The notes beneath the pieces are model-generated. The model was not told the origin of the DNA, did not search any database, and saw nothing but the letters and a program-made list of their open reading frames with translations. 64,000 bases of DNA from Terriglobia bacterium (GTDB lineage Bacteria; Acidobacteriota; Terriglobia; Acidiferrales; UBA7541), in assembly GCA_020073485.1 (NCBI GenBank), contig JAIQFB010000023.1, positions 1-64,000 of the forward strand, given 5' to 3'. Shown here one piece after another: positions 35,101-42,661 of this stretch (position 1 is its first letter; each line of letters starts with the position of its first letter). Position numbers and translations under genes: made by a program.

Positions 35101-35645
35101 TCGCGCAGGCGGTAGGCCGCTTCGCGGGCCTGGTCGGGGCGCTCCTCGACCAGATTTTCGGTGACCGCGCCGCGCAAACATGCGGAAAGAGCGATGAGGC
35201 CGCTGCTGTGTTTGGCGAGCAGGTCGTAATCGATTCTTGGCTTGTAATAAAAACCTTCCAGATAGCCGGCGGAAACCAGCTTGACCAGATTGCGGTAGCC
35301 TTCGGCGTTTTCACAGAGCAGAACGAGGTGATTGTTGCCGCGCTGGCCGGGCTCGGCGGCTGGATTGGACGCGCCGTTGGCGGCATCGCGCGTGGAGGAT
35401 TCGCCGCGATCGTGGCGGCTGCCCTTGGCGACATAGACTTCGCAGCCAATGATGGGTTTTACGCCGCGGGTTTTCGCCGTGTGGTAGAAGGATTCGGCGG
35501 CGAACAGGTTGCCGTGGTCGGTGACGGCGACGGCGGGCATCTTGCGGCGGGCGGCTTCGTCGACAACTTCCTCCAGATCGCATGCTCCGTCCAGGAGACT
35601 GTAATCGGTGTGCAGATGAAGATGAACGAATCTGGGAGTTTCCAT
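32130..35645 (-). CDS. dnaE: DNA polymerase III alpha subunit
   Basis: 1171 residues, normal for DnaE. The PHP domain is at 5-210 (HLHTDYSLLDGA, then AVAVTDHGNLFA with its metal-site His/Asp residues). The catalytic palm has GPGRGSAAGS (385-394) and PDIDIDF (426-432), with the helix-hairpin-helix and a C-terminal OB domain (AGIVIAQRSMRSRKGDRWGI near 1000). The chain contains a short Asn/Ala/Pro insertion at 82-102 inside the PHP domain, probably a surface loop. It is the replicative polymerase. It seems to be a single gene; the ATG lacks a clear ribosome site. Confidence 0.96.
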   Translation of the reverse strand: METPRFVHLHLHTDYSLLDGACDLEEVVDEAARRKMPAVAVTDHGNLFAAESFYHTAKTRGVKPIIGCEVYVAKGSRHDRGESSTRDAANGASNPAAEPGQRGNNHLVLLCENAEGYRNLVKLVSAGYLEGFYYKPRIDYDLLAKHSSGLIALSACLRGAVTENLVEERPDQAREAAYRLRDIFGKGNFFLEIQDQGLDIDKRVNPQIVALSKETGIPLVATNDCHYLKHSDAHAQEVLLCIQTGKTMSDAHRMKFATDQFFFKTAEEMAQVFGEIPEALERTVAIADRCNVKIEAVQNSFPDFQVPEGHTVDTYFAAVAREGFAARVPVLEARAKAGLLRKTLAEYETRLANEIRMIQQMKYSGYFLIVWDFIRHARTQGIPVGPGRGSAAGSLVSYALQITDVDPMQYDLLFERFLNPERVSMPDIDIDFCMRRRGEVIEYVTGKYGRANVAQIITFGTMAAKAALKDVGRAMDLPYGEVDRIAKLVPAQLNITLDEALKQSPQLKAQIDSDARYKDMMEVARRLEGLARHASTHAAGVVISPEPLTNIVPLYKSNREEITTQYDMKGLEHIGLLKMDFLGLTTLTVLDDAVRMVEQNRNVHVDLGTLPLDDEATYKLFARGETTAIFQFESHGMRDILRRYQPTRLEDLTALNALYRPGPIQGGMIDDFINRKHGKKKVTYDLPELKEILEETYGVILYQEQVMQIANRLPGFSLGEADILRRAMGKKNHAEMAAQKEKFLAGCATRKVPAKKAEKIFDLMAEFAGYGFNKSHSCAYALLAYQTAYLKTHYPVEFMAALLTSETGNTEKVVKYINEARGMGITVLPPDVNSSDLDFTPVGEAIRFGLRAIKNVGENTVKGILEARAELGRFSSIYQFCDHIDPRLINKRVLESLIKSGAMDSIGARRSQIFAVIDRAMERAQRRQREKASGQHGLFGGAAAAPEPLEEPLPDLEEWPEHEMLASEYATVGFYISGHPLAKYAARLAELKAVDLASVEGRRNGEEIAVAGIVIAQRSMRSRKGDRWGILTLQDTTGVLEVLAFPESYGRLEAVFKSNAPLILKGRVNVEEAGTRLAVMEARKLEDMGQRLPGVMRVRVDMSALDAAKLDELKELFSSKPGSCSVAFDLISPDGEIATFRADQRVKPDQDLVREVCRLCGDNAVQLEARS

Positions 35646-35719
35646 GCCGGAGGGTATTCTAATCGCGCGGGAAGATTTTAGCTACGGGGTGATTTTGCGC
35701 GGGTCTCGATTCCAAGAGA

Positions 35720-35783
35720 GCCAGCGGCTAAAGCAGCTTCACTTTGCTTGCGTGACGGCACGGCTGAAGCCGCGCCCTACAAA
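35720..35783. repeat. Hairpin pair of the GGCTAAAGC / GGCACGGCTGAAGCC type
   Basis: CAGCGGCTAAAGCAGC (35722-35737), imperfect, followed by a GGCACGGC...GCCGCGCC hairpin (about 35757-35777). The rest of the 295-bp gap between dnaE and the CCA enzyme gene shows nothing else. Confidence 0.6.
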
Positions 35784-35940
35784 ATGTCGGCACTTGGCAC
35801 GCGGATTCTTCCGTGCGTCGCAGTTTCAGCGTTTCGAAGAAATCGAACCCGACAGGCTGCCCGTCGTTGCCCTCAGGGTAAAAAGCCTGTCCTGTTGAAT
35901 TGCTAGCAGGCGCGGGGTGCGCGAATAAAAATAAGGCGCG

Positions 35941-37452
35941 CTACTTTTTGCCCCTCTTCGTTTTTGTCTTCCCTTTGGCGGCACTTGCCGGCGCGGGCGC
36001 GGGAACTTTTCCGGCTGGCTTTCCTTTGCCCGCAACAGCGGCGGGCGGCGGCGCGGATTTGCCTTTACCGGAATCGGCGGGCACGGAAGCGTCCGGCGCG
36101 GCGGAAGCTTCGCCTTTTTTCTTTCCCTTCTCGGGCTTCTTTTTTTCTTCCACTTTTTTCGGCGGTTCCTTGATGCCGGCGAGCTTCCGGAGGATCTTGG
36201 CGTGATCCTCGGGCTTGCGAGCGCGGCCCATGAGCTGGGCGCGAAAGAACTCTTCCAGCACTTTGTCGAATTTGGGGCCGTGTTCCAGGCCGATGGCTTC
36301 GAGCTCGACGGCCACTCCGGGCAAACCCTGGCGCAGGGGCTTCCACTTGTTCAAATAGGCGCGGATTTTGGAGACGGCCTTGCCGTTGGAGGACTCGGCG
36401 AGTAGATAGGCCTGGAGATCGAGCGGCGTCTTTTCCAGGAACGAGTAGGCATCGGGAATCGAAGCGGTCTTGGGGCCGGACAAAATTTTCGCAACCTTCA
36501 AGGCTTCGGGCTCGAGCTGCTGCACGGCGTGCAGCTCGGCCGCGCGCAAGGCCATGCGGCTGAGCACGGCTGTCCGTTCGCGATCCTTGAGGCGGCCGGC
36601 GATGGCCGAGACCACGGGAGCGAACAGGCGGGGGCGGAATCCGGCCGACACCATGTCGTCGCGGACGCGGGTGACGCGCTGAATGGCTTCGTAATCGGGA
36701 TGACGCCGGGCGAGTTGCGGGTGCAGGACTTCCATGAGGCCGGCGGATTCCCAGGCTTTGAGGACGGCGACGGGCTTTTCCTCGCGCGCCGCCTGGCGAA
36801 GCTCGCTGCCGGCGTCCTCGGCGGAGATAGTTTCCTGCAGCTGCCGCTCGAGGGCCAGCTTGAACCACTCGGCAGTGCGCGATTCCATCTTGAAATCCAT
36901 GCGCGCCTCGTAACGCTTGGCGCGCAGCAGGCGCACGGGCTGATTGGTGAAGCTGTGGATGGACAGCGCGCGGATTTCGCGGCGCTCGAGATCGGCCAGG
37001 CCGTTGGTGGGATCGAGAAGCAGGCCGCGGGAGTTGGCGTTCAGGGAGATGGCGATGGCGTTGATGGAGAAATCGCGGCGCCGGAGATCTTCCATGATGG
37101 TGGAAAAACGGACTTCGCTTTTGGCGCCGGGACGGGCGTAGACATCCTCGCGGGCGGCGGCGACGCTGACTTCGACGTCGCCGGCGAGAATCAGCTCGAC
37201 GCTGCGCAAGGCCTCGTTTTCGGCGGCGATCTGCGCGCCGCCCTTTTCGAGTTCGCGGATCATGCGCGCGGGGTTTCCCTCGACGGCGAAATCCAGGTCG
37301 CGGATGGGCATCCCGGAAATCAGATCGCGGACGGCTCCGCCCACGAGATAGAGATTGGTCTCTCCGGCGGCGGAGAGTTCCTGGATGCGAAGCAGACCCG
37401 CCCATTGATCGGCGGAGAGCCGGCTTTCCAGCTGGTACATATAATCAGGCAT
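35941..37452 (-). CDS. CCA tRNA nucleotidyltransferase/poly(A) polymerase family protein
   Basis: 503 residues. The nucleotidyltransferase head has NLYLVGGAVRDLISGMPIRDLDFAVEGN (about 33-60; metal-site DLD) and RRDFSINAIAISL (about 124-136), and a neck with PVRLLRAKRYEARMDFKME. It completes or repairs tRNA 3' CCA ends, or possibly only adds A or CC; no HD domain is seen. The last 85-95 residues are a low-complexity Lys/Ala/Pro/Gly tail (KKVEEKKKPEKGKKKGEA, then PAGKVPAPAPASAAKGK) absent from typical members, perhaps an RNA-binding extension. Confidence 0.85.
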   Translation of the reverse strand: MPDYMYQLESRLSADQWAGLLRIQELSAAGETNLYLVGGAVRDLISGMPIRDLDFAVEGNPARMIRELEKGGAQIAAENEALRSVELILAGDVEVSVAAAREDVYARPGAKSEVRFSTIMEDLRRRDFSINAIAISLNANSRGLLLDPTNGLADLERREIRALSIHSFTNQPVRLLRAKRYEARMDFKMESRTAEWFKLALERQLQETISAEDAGSELRQAAREEKPVAVLKAWESAGLMEVLHPQLARRHPDYEAIQRVTRVRDDMVSAGFRPRLFAPVVSAIAGRLKDRERTAVLSRMALRAAELHAVQQLEPEALKVAKILSGPKTASIPDAYSFLEKTPLDLQAYLLAESSNGKAVSKIRAYLNKWKPLRQGLPGVAVELEAIGLEHGPKFDKVLEEFFRAQLMGRARKPEDHAKILRKLAGIKEPPKKVEEKKKPEKGKKKGEASAAPDASVPADSGKGKSAPPPAAVAGKGKPAGKVPAPAPASAAKGKTKTKRGKK

Positions 37453-37523
37453 GCGAAATCCGTCCTTGGCCGGAGGCGTTCATGAATTGCATGCGTCTCC
37501 GCGCCCGGTTAAATTTTTGAAGC

Positions 37524-37541
37524 CACGGAAAATTTTCCGTG
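37524..37541. other. Perfect 18-bp palindrome between xerD and the CCA gene
   Basis: CACGGAAAATTTTCCGTG reads the same on both strands. It could be an operator or the stem of a weak terminator after xerD, but a T-run is lacking on the minus strand. Confidence 0.5.
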
Positions 37542-37557
37542 AATTGATTGTTGGCCT

Positions 37558-38460
37558 TCACGCGCGCGGGTGATGCGCTTTATACACTTGCTTCAAGCGC
37601 TCCTCGACCACGTGCGTGTAAATCTGAGTCGTGGAAATATCCGCATGGCCCAGCATGAGCTGGACCGAACGCAGGTCCGCACCCCGTTCGAGCAGGTGCG
37701 TGGCAAAACTGTGGCGTAGTTTATGCGGAGTAAGGCGCCCGCGCAAACCCAGCCGAATTCCGTAATCGTGCATGATCTTCCAGATGCTGATGCGGCTGAG
37801 CCGGCGGCCAATCCGGGTCAGAAACAGAACCTGATTGTGCGGAGGAGGGCTGCCGGGGCGCGCAAAACGCGGCCGCGAAAACTGCAGGTATTGCTCGACC
37901 GCCTCGATGGCCTTGCGGCCGATGGGAACCAGGCGCTCCTTGTTCCCTTTCCCGATGCAACGAACGCAACCCATGCGCATGTCCACGTCGGAAAGGCGCA
38001 GGTTCAAGACTTCGGAAACGCGCAGTCCGGTGGAATAGAAAACCTCGAGCATGGCGCGGTCGCGCAGGCCGACGGGGGTCTTCAGATCGGGAGCGGCCAG
38101 CAGGCGGTCAACCTCCTCGACGCGCAGGTAGGTCGGAAGGCTCTGGCGGATTTTGGGAGATTCCAGATTCTCGGTCGGATCCTGGCGAACGTGCTCCTCC
38201 AGCATGAGGTATTTGTAAAAACTGCGCAGGGAAACCAGGTAGCGCGCCACCGAGCGGCTGTCGAGCTTTTCGTGGTAGAGGCTGGAAAGGAAATCGACGA
38301 TGTCGTCGCGGGTGACCTTGGCGGCGTCGCGCGTGCCGCGCTTGGCGAGAAAGGCGTCGAAGCGGCGGAGGTCGCGGCCGTAGGCGAGGATGGTATTTTG
38401 CGCCAGGCCTTTTTCCACGCGCAGGTAGCTGAGAAAGACGTGAATGGTCGCATCCATCAT
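37558..38460 (-). CDS. xerD: Tyrosine recombinase XerC/XerD type
   Basis: 300 residues, the standard Xer size. SAM-like N-terminal core-binding domain (about 1-90), then the catalytic domain with Arg147 (STGLRVSE), Lys171 (IGKGNKER), His246-x2-Arg249 (HKLRHSFATH), His272 (LGHADI) and the nucleophile Tyr281 (TQIYTHV). It resolves chromosome dimers at dif with a partner recombinase. XerD rather than XerC is preferred because of HKLRHSFATHLLERGADLR, but this is not certain. It begins two bases after the murJ stop, so the two are co-transcribed. No integron or phage genes accompany it. Confidence 0.88.
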   Translation of the reverse strand: MMDATIHVFLSYLRVEKGLAQNTILAYGRDLRRFDAFLAKRGTRDAAKVTRDDIVDFLSSLYHEKLDSRSVARYLVSLRSFYKYLMLEEHVRQDPTENLESPKIRQSLPTYLRVEEVDRLLAAPDLKTPVGLRDRAMLEVFYSTGLRVSEVLNLRLSDVDMRMGCVRCIGKGNKERLVPIGRKAIEAVEQYLQFSRPRFARPGSPPPHNQVLFLTRIGRRLSRISIWKIMHDYGIRLGLRGRLTPHKLRHSFATHLLERGADLRSVQLMLGHADISTTQIYTHVVEERLKQVYKAHHPRA

Positions 38461-38462
38461 GG

Positions 38463-40082
38463 TTAACCGGGCAACCCTGTCTTCCCGGCCTGTGCGGCTT
38501 CCCTGTGGAAGGCAATGCCGTAGACTTCGCTGAGTTCATCGCAACGCAGCAGCCAGGCGAGGCCCAGATAGGTGAGCGTCGCGGAAACGATCAGGCCGAC
38601 GAACACGGCCAGGCGCGGAAGAAAAAACTGGATCATGTCGAAGCGGGAGTATTGCAAGCTGCTCCAGCACACGATCCCCATGATCGCGGCGCAAAGGGCG
38701 ATCTTTCCGATCGACAGCATGACGTCCCGGGTTCCTAGCCGCCCGAAGCGCAGGCGAAAAATTACAAACAAAACGGAAACGTTGAAATACCCGGCCAGGG
38801 CGCTGGCCAGCGCCGGGCCGCCGTTCTTGAACTTCGCGAAAAAATAAAAAAGAAAAATCACGTTGAGCAAAATATTGACCAGCAGCGTGAATACCGCGAC
38901 GCGCACCGGGGTACGCGTATCCTGCGTCGAGTAAAATGCCGGGACGATCAATTTCACCGCGGCAAACGCGGGAAGCCCTATCGAATAATACAGCAAGGCG
39001 CGTGCCGTCAATCGCGTGGATTCGGCGACGAACAAACCGTGCTGAAACAGGACCTGTACAATCGGCTCGCGCAAAATCACCAGGCCGACCATCGCCGGAA
39101 TGGTGATGAACGAAACGATGCGCAGCGAAAATGTGAACGTCTTCTTCATCCCCTCATGATCTCCGGCCGAAGCCTGGTGCGACATCATGGGCAGAATGGT
39201 GGTGGCGATGGCGATGGCATAGCCGCCCAGAACCAGCTCGGTGACGCGGTCGGCCACGTAGAGCGACACCAGGCTGCCATCCGGCATGACTTTGGCATTC
39301 GCAAAAATCGTGTCGACCAGCAGATTGATCTGAGCCACGCCGATGCCTACGAAGCCCGGCACCATCAAACGCGCCACGCGCCGAACGCCCGGGTCCGAAA
39401 ACGAAACGCCGAATTGGAAATCCATTCCCCGGTGCACCAGTTGGGGCACCTGCAGGAAAAATTGGAATATACCACCAATCAGCACGCCCACCGCCAGGGC
39501 CGCGGCGGGACTGGAGAAATGCCTCCACACGGCCGCCGTGGAAAAAACAATGAACGAGATATTCAACAGGATTGGCGTGGCCGCCGGCATGCCGAAGATA
39601 TGAAAACAATTCAAGATGGCCATGGCCATGGCCGCCATGCCGATGAACAGGATGTAGGGAAACATCAGCCGGTTCAGGTATACGGCCTCGACCTGCACTT
39701 GGTGCTTGCCGAACATGGAAAACAGGCGCACGGCCAAGGGAGAAAAAATGACGCCAAGAACGGTTAGTCCGGCCAAGACCACCGAAAAAGTCCAGAACAG
39801 ACGGTTGGCAAAGGTCCAGGTCTCCTGCCGGGTGCGATTGCGCATGTAATCGGTGAACACCGGGATAAACGAGGCGGTCATCGACCCTTCGCCAACCAGG
39901 CGGCGAAGGATGTTGGGAATGCGGTAAGCCAGGACGAAGGAATCGGCGATGCCCGTGGTACCCAGCAGCAAGGTTAAGCGCTGATCGCGGACATAACCGA
40001 GAATTCGACTGACGACCGTAATGATGCTGATGACAGAGGCAGACTTGAGAATCTGCTTCTTATGGGTAGCGATTTCAGTCAA
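38463..40082 (-). CDS. murJ: Lipid II flippase MurJ (MviN)
   Basis: 539 residues with about 14 membrane helices. The N-terminus ASVISIITVVSRILGYVRDQRLT and the motif AYRIPNILRRLVGEGSMTASFIPVF are diagnostic for MurJ of the MOP superfamily. It flips lipid II across the cytoplasmic membrane for peptidoglycan synthesis. The start is TTG at 40082, with GGGGG upstream at a long distance; no nearer alternative is visible. It is divergent from the plus-strand gene at 40208. Confidence 0.94.
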   Translation of the reverse strand: MTEIATHKKQILKSASVISIITVVSRILGYVRDQRLTLLLGTTGIADSFVLAYRIPNILRRLVGEGSMTASFIPVFTDYMRNRTRQETWTFANRLFWTFSVVLAGLTVLGVIFSPLAVRLFSMFGKHQVQVEAVYLNRLMFPYILFIGMAAMAMAILNCFHIFGMPAATPILLNISFIVFSTAAVWRHFSSPAAALAVGVLIGGIFQFFLQVPQLVHRGMDFQFGVSFSDPGVRRVARLMVPGFVGIGVAQINLLVDTIFANAKVMPDGSLVSLYVADRVTELVLGGYAIAIATTILPMMSHQASAGDHEGMKKTFTFSLRIVSFITIPAMVGLVILREPIVQVLFQHGLFVAESTRLTARALLYYSIGLPAFAAVKLIVPAFYSTQDTRTPVRVAVFTLLVNILLNVIFLFYFFAKFKNGGPALASALAGYFNVSVLFVIFRLRFGRLGTRDVMLSIGKIALCAAIMGIVCWSSLQYSRFDMIQFFLPRLAVFVGLIVSATLTYLGLAWLLRCDELSEVYGIAFHREAAQAGKTGLPG

Positions 40083-40134
40083 AAATCGAGGCCCCCTGAT
40101 CCAGCCTCTATCTAAAGCATTGAAAAGTATGCAC

Positions 40135-40164
40135 TTGACAGCAAAAGACCGCTTAACATAACAT
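40135..40164 (+). promoter_or_regulatory. Sigma-70-type promoter in the divergent region
   Basis: TTGACA (40135-40140), an 18-base spacer and TAACAT (40159-40164). It would drive the gene starting at 40208 and perhaps lpxD. Confidence 0.5.
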
Positions 40165-40207
40165 ACCTGGACGCGACTCGCAAGGCCTGTGCCGCGTCTT
40201 TACTCCC

Positions 40208-40696
40208 GTGAAACTACGCGCCCCTGCTTCCACGCACAAGAAAGTAGTGGTACTTCTGCTCAACCGAACCGCCCTGCGCGGCTACCTGAACCCGGCAAGA
40301 CTTGGCACCGCCGAAACGCTGGATCTGCTGACTCCGGAGGGAGAACACCGGCATTTTGCGGTGGAGGATGTGCGGAGCATCTATTTCGTGCGTGAGTTTT
40401 CGGACAACTATGAGCCGGAACGAAAGACGTTTTTGTCCCGGCCGAAGCTGGACGGCCTGTGGGTGCGGCTGAAATTCAGGGATGAAGACACGATTGAGGG
40501 CGTGGTACCCAACGACCTGCTGTCGCTGCTGGATCGCGGAGTGCAGATCACTCCGCCGGACTTGCACGGCACAACGATTAAGATATTCATTCCGCGGACG
40601 GCGCTCGCGGAGATGACGGTGCTGGGAGTTGTGGGCATTGCCCGCAGGAAACCACAGGCGGCGCCGGAGGCGCAGCCCGGGCTTTTTGCGGAGTAG
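40208..40696 (+). CDS. Hypothetical small beta-rich protein upstream of lpxD
   Basis: 162 residues from a GTG without a ribosome site. Beta-strand-like segments dominate: KKVVVLLLNRTALRGYLN, EGEHRHFAVEDVRSIYFVREF, LWVRLKFRDEDTIEGVVPNDLL and IKIFIPRTALAEMTVLGVV. The repeated 'change/adhere to a sheet' pattern with 'VEDVRSIYFVR' resembles the DUF6982-type proteins common in Acidobacteriota and relatives, some of which sit near PilZ-like regulators; this is a weak recognition. No membrane segment is seen. It lies 116 bp before lpxD in the same direction. Confidence 0.6.
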   Translation: MKLRAPASTHKKVVVLLLNRTALRGYLNPARLGTAETLDLLTPEGEHRHFAVEDVRSIYFVREFSDNYEPERKTFLSRPKLDGLWVRLKFRDEDTIEGVVPNDLLSLLDRGVQITPPDLHGTTIKIFIPRTALAEMTVLGVVGIARRKPQAAPEAQPGLFAE

Positions 40697-40812
40697 TTTT
40701 TCTCTCCCGCCTTAGTTCAAATTTCAGCCCAAACCGGGAATGTTGTACAGTGAGCGGTTGGGCTGCAGGCATTGAGTCACGTGCGGCACTGCCCTTTCAA
40801 GGAGACGCACAC

Positions 40813-41856
40813 ATGAAACTCGGTGAACTGGCTTCGCGGCTCGGATGCAGGCTCGAAGGCGACGCGGAGGCCGAAATTCACGGTATTGCGGGGATCGAAG
40901 AGGCGCGAGCCGGGCAGGTTACGTTCCTGACGAATCCGAGGTACGCGCGGGAGTTGGCGAAGACGCAGGCCTCGGCGGTGCTGGTAGACGATAAGGCCGT
41001 GCTCCAGCGCGATCCCGGCTTGCCGCCGGTGGCCGCGCTGCGATCGCAGAATCCGTACCTGGATTTTGCGCGCACCATCGAATTCTTCAACGAAGCGCCG
41101 GCGTATCTGCCGGGGGTTCATCCCACGGCCGTGGTGGCCAAGTCGGCGAAAATTGGCGAAGGCACGCACATCGGGCCCCACTGTTTTGTGGATGAGGGCG
41201 TGACGATCGGGCGCAATTCGGTGCTGCACAGCCTGGTGACCATCTACCGGGACACCCGCATCGGCGATAATTTTCTGGCGCATTCGCAAACGGTGGTGCG
41301 CGAAGGGTGCACCATTGGCAATCGCGTGATCCTGCAGAACGGCGCGGTGATCGGTGGAGACGGGTTTGGATTTGCCAAGCGCTCCGACGGGCGCTGGCAC
41401 AAAATCATGCAGACGGCGCCCGTGGTGATTGAGGACGACGTGGAGATCCAGGCCAATTCGTGCATCGACCGCGCGACGGCGGGCGAGACGCGCATCCGGC
41501 GGGGCGCGAAAATCGACGATCTGGTGCTGGTGGGGCACGCCTGCGAAATCGGGGAGGACGCCATTCTGTGCGGGCAGGTGGGCCTGGCGGGCTCGACGCG
41601 CGTGGGCAACCGCGCCATCTTGGCGGGGCAAGTGGGTTCCGCGGGGCATCTGGATATTGGGGATGGCGCGATCATCACTTCGCAGAGCGGGATGCATCTG
41701 GATGTGCCGGCGGGGGCGGTACGGTCGGGGTCGCCGGTGATGGAAAATAAATTGTGGTTGAAGGTGATCGCGGCGATGAAGCGGCTGCCGGAGATGCAGA
41801 AGACGCTGCGGCATTTGGCGGCGGAGATGGAAGAGCGGAAGGCTGCCGGGAAATAG
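40813..41856 (+). CDS. lpxD: UDP-3-O-acyl-glucosamine N-acyltransferase
   Basis: 347 residues from the ATG at 40813 with AAGGAG eight bases upstream; an upstream in-frame start is less likely. The N-terminal uridine-binding domain (MKLGELASRLGCRLEGDAE..., VTFLTNPRY) is followed by a left-handed beta helix of hexapeptide repeats (from about residue 100) and a C-terminal helical part. The catalytic His lies in DLVLVGHACEIGED. It adds the second hydroxyacyl chain in lipid A synthesis, so the organism makes LPS. Other lpx genes are not in the window. Confidence 0.95.
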   Translation: MKLGELASRLGCRLEGDAEAEIHGIAGIEEARAGQVTFLTNPRYARELAKTQASAVLVDDKAVLQRDPGLPPVAALRSQNPYLDFARTIEFFNEAPAYLPGVHPTAVVAKSAKIGEGTHIGPHCFVDEGVTIGRNSVLHSLVTIYRDTRIGDNFLAHSQTVVREGCTIGNRVILQNGAVIGGDGFGFAKRSDGRWHKIMQTAPVVIEDDVEIQANSCIDRATAGETRIRRGAKIDDLVLVGHACEIGEDAILCGQVGLAGSTRVGNRAILAGQVGSAGHLDIGDGAIITSQSGMHLDVPAGAVRSGSPVMENKLWLKVIAAMKRLPEMQKTLRHLAAEMEERKAAGK

Positions 41857-41860
41857 GGTT

Positions 41861-41936
41861 GGTGGCACAGGCTTCAGCCTGTGCGTCTTCTGGGCGGATG
41901 AGAATTAAAACCGCACAGGCTGAAGCCTGTGCCACC
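41861..41936. repeat. Family B inverted-repeat element, copy 2
   Basis: Perfect 25-bp inverted repeats: 41861-41885 begins GGTGGCACAGGCTTCAGCC and 41912-41936 is its exact complement, with a 26-base spacer. Each arm has its own AGGCTTCAGCCT palindrome. It lies between the convergent ends of lpxD and plsC. Confidence 0.8.
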
Positions 41937-41944
41937 ACGAAACA

Positions 41945-42661
41945 CTACATCGCGGGCTTCTGGTCTTCAGGTAATTCGGCAGCGATGGCGTCGTGCACGG
42001 CTTTGGCGAGGTCATCGCGCTGTTCGATGGTGTAAGCGGAGGCGTCGATCGGCTTTCCGAAGCGCACGGTGACTTTTCCCGGATGAATCACCAGCGATTT
42101 CTTTTTCATGACGCGGTGCGCGCCGGCGCACATCACGGGGACGACCGGGACTCCCGCTTCAATGGCCATCACGAAGGAACCTTTTTTGAAACGCGAGAGG
42201 CGTCCATCCGCGCTGCGCGTTCCCTCCGGGTAAACCAGGAACGACGATCCGGTCTTCATGTATTCGACAGCCTGTTTCACGCTGGCCAGAGCGGCGTCGC
42301 GGTTGCCGCGATCCACGGGCACGAATTTCGCCAGGCGAAACGCCAGGCCGACGATGGGAATATCGAACAGGGATTTTCTGCCGAAAATCGCCAGGCGGCG
42401 CGGGATGGCGCCGACGATCGCGGGGGCATCGGCGTTGCTGGTGTGATTTGCGGCGAACATGCACACGCCCGCGGGAATATTTTCGCGGCCCTCAACCTGG
42501 ACGCGCATGCCCGCAAGGCGCGTAATGAACACGACGCCCTTGACGCCCACCCAGTACATGAGGTCGGCCGACCTGGTGGCCAGCGTGAACAGAATCAGCG
42601 GCGGCCCCAACACAAGGGTGTACAAGCCCAGAAATATTGCGACGATCGTTGTGCGAATCAT
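41945..42661 (-). CDS. plsC: 1-acyl-sn-glycerol-3-phosphate acyltransferase
   Basis: 238 residues. N-terminal membrane helix(es) (about 4-45), then the acyltransferase motifs: NHTSNADAPAIVG (HxxxxD, motif I), the FGRKSLFDIPIVGLAF region, LVYPEGTRSADGRL (EGTR, motif III) and VPVVPV. It makes phosphatidic acid from lysophosphatidic acid at the inner membrane; acyl transfer to another lyso-acceptor is possible. Its ATG overlaps the stop of the M61 peptidase gene (ATGA). Confidence 0.88.
   Translation of the reverse strand: MIRTTIVAIFLGLYTLVLGPPLILFTLATRSADLMYWVGVKGVVFITRLAGMRVQVEGRENIPAGVCMFAANHTSNADAPAIVGAIPRRLAIFGRKSLFDIPIVGLAFRLAKFVPVDRGNRDAALASVKQAVEYMKTGSSFLVYPEGTRSADGRLSRFKKGSFVMAIEAGVPVVPVMCAGAHRVMKKKSLVIHPGKVTVRFGKPIDASAYTIEQRDDLAKAVHDAIAAELPEDQKPAM

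Noticed and set aside
32130-35681. Long plus-strand frames opposite dnaE (for example 33927-35681) and opposite the octahaem gene
   Set aside because: High GC third positions create long antisense frames; their products have no motifs and the real genes are certain.
37558-38460. Integrase of a mobile element
   Set aside because: Length, motifs and coupling to murJ fit a housekeeping Xer recombinase; no att-like duplications or phage genes are nearby.
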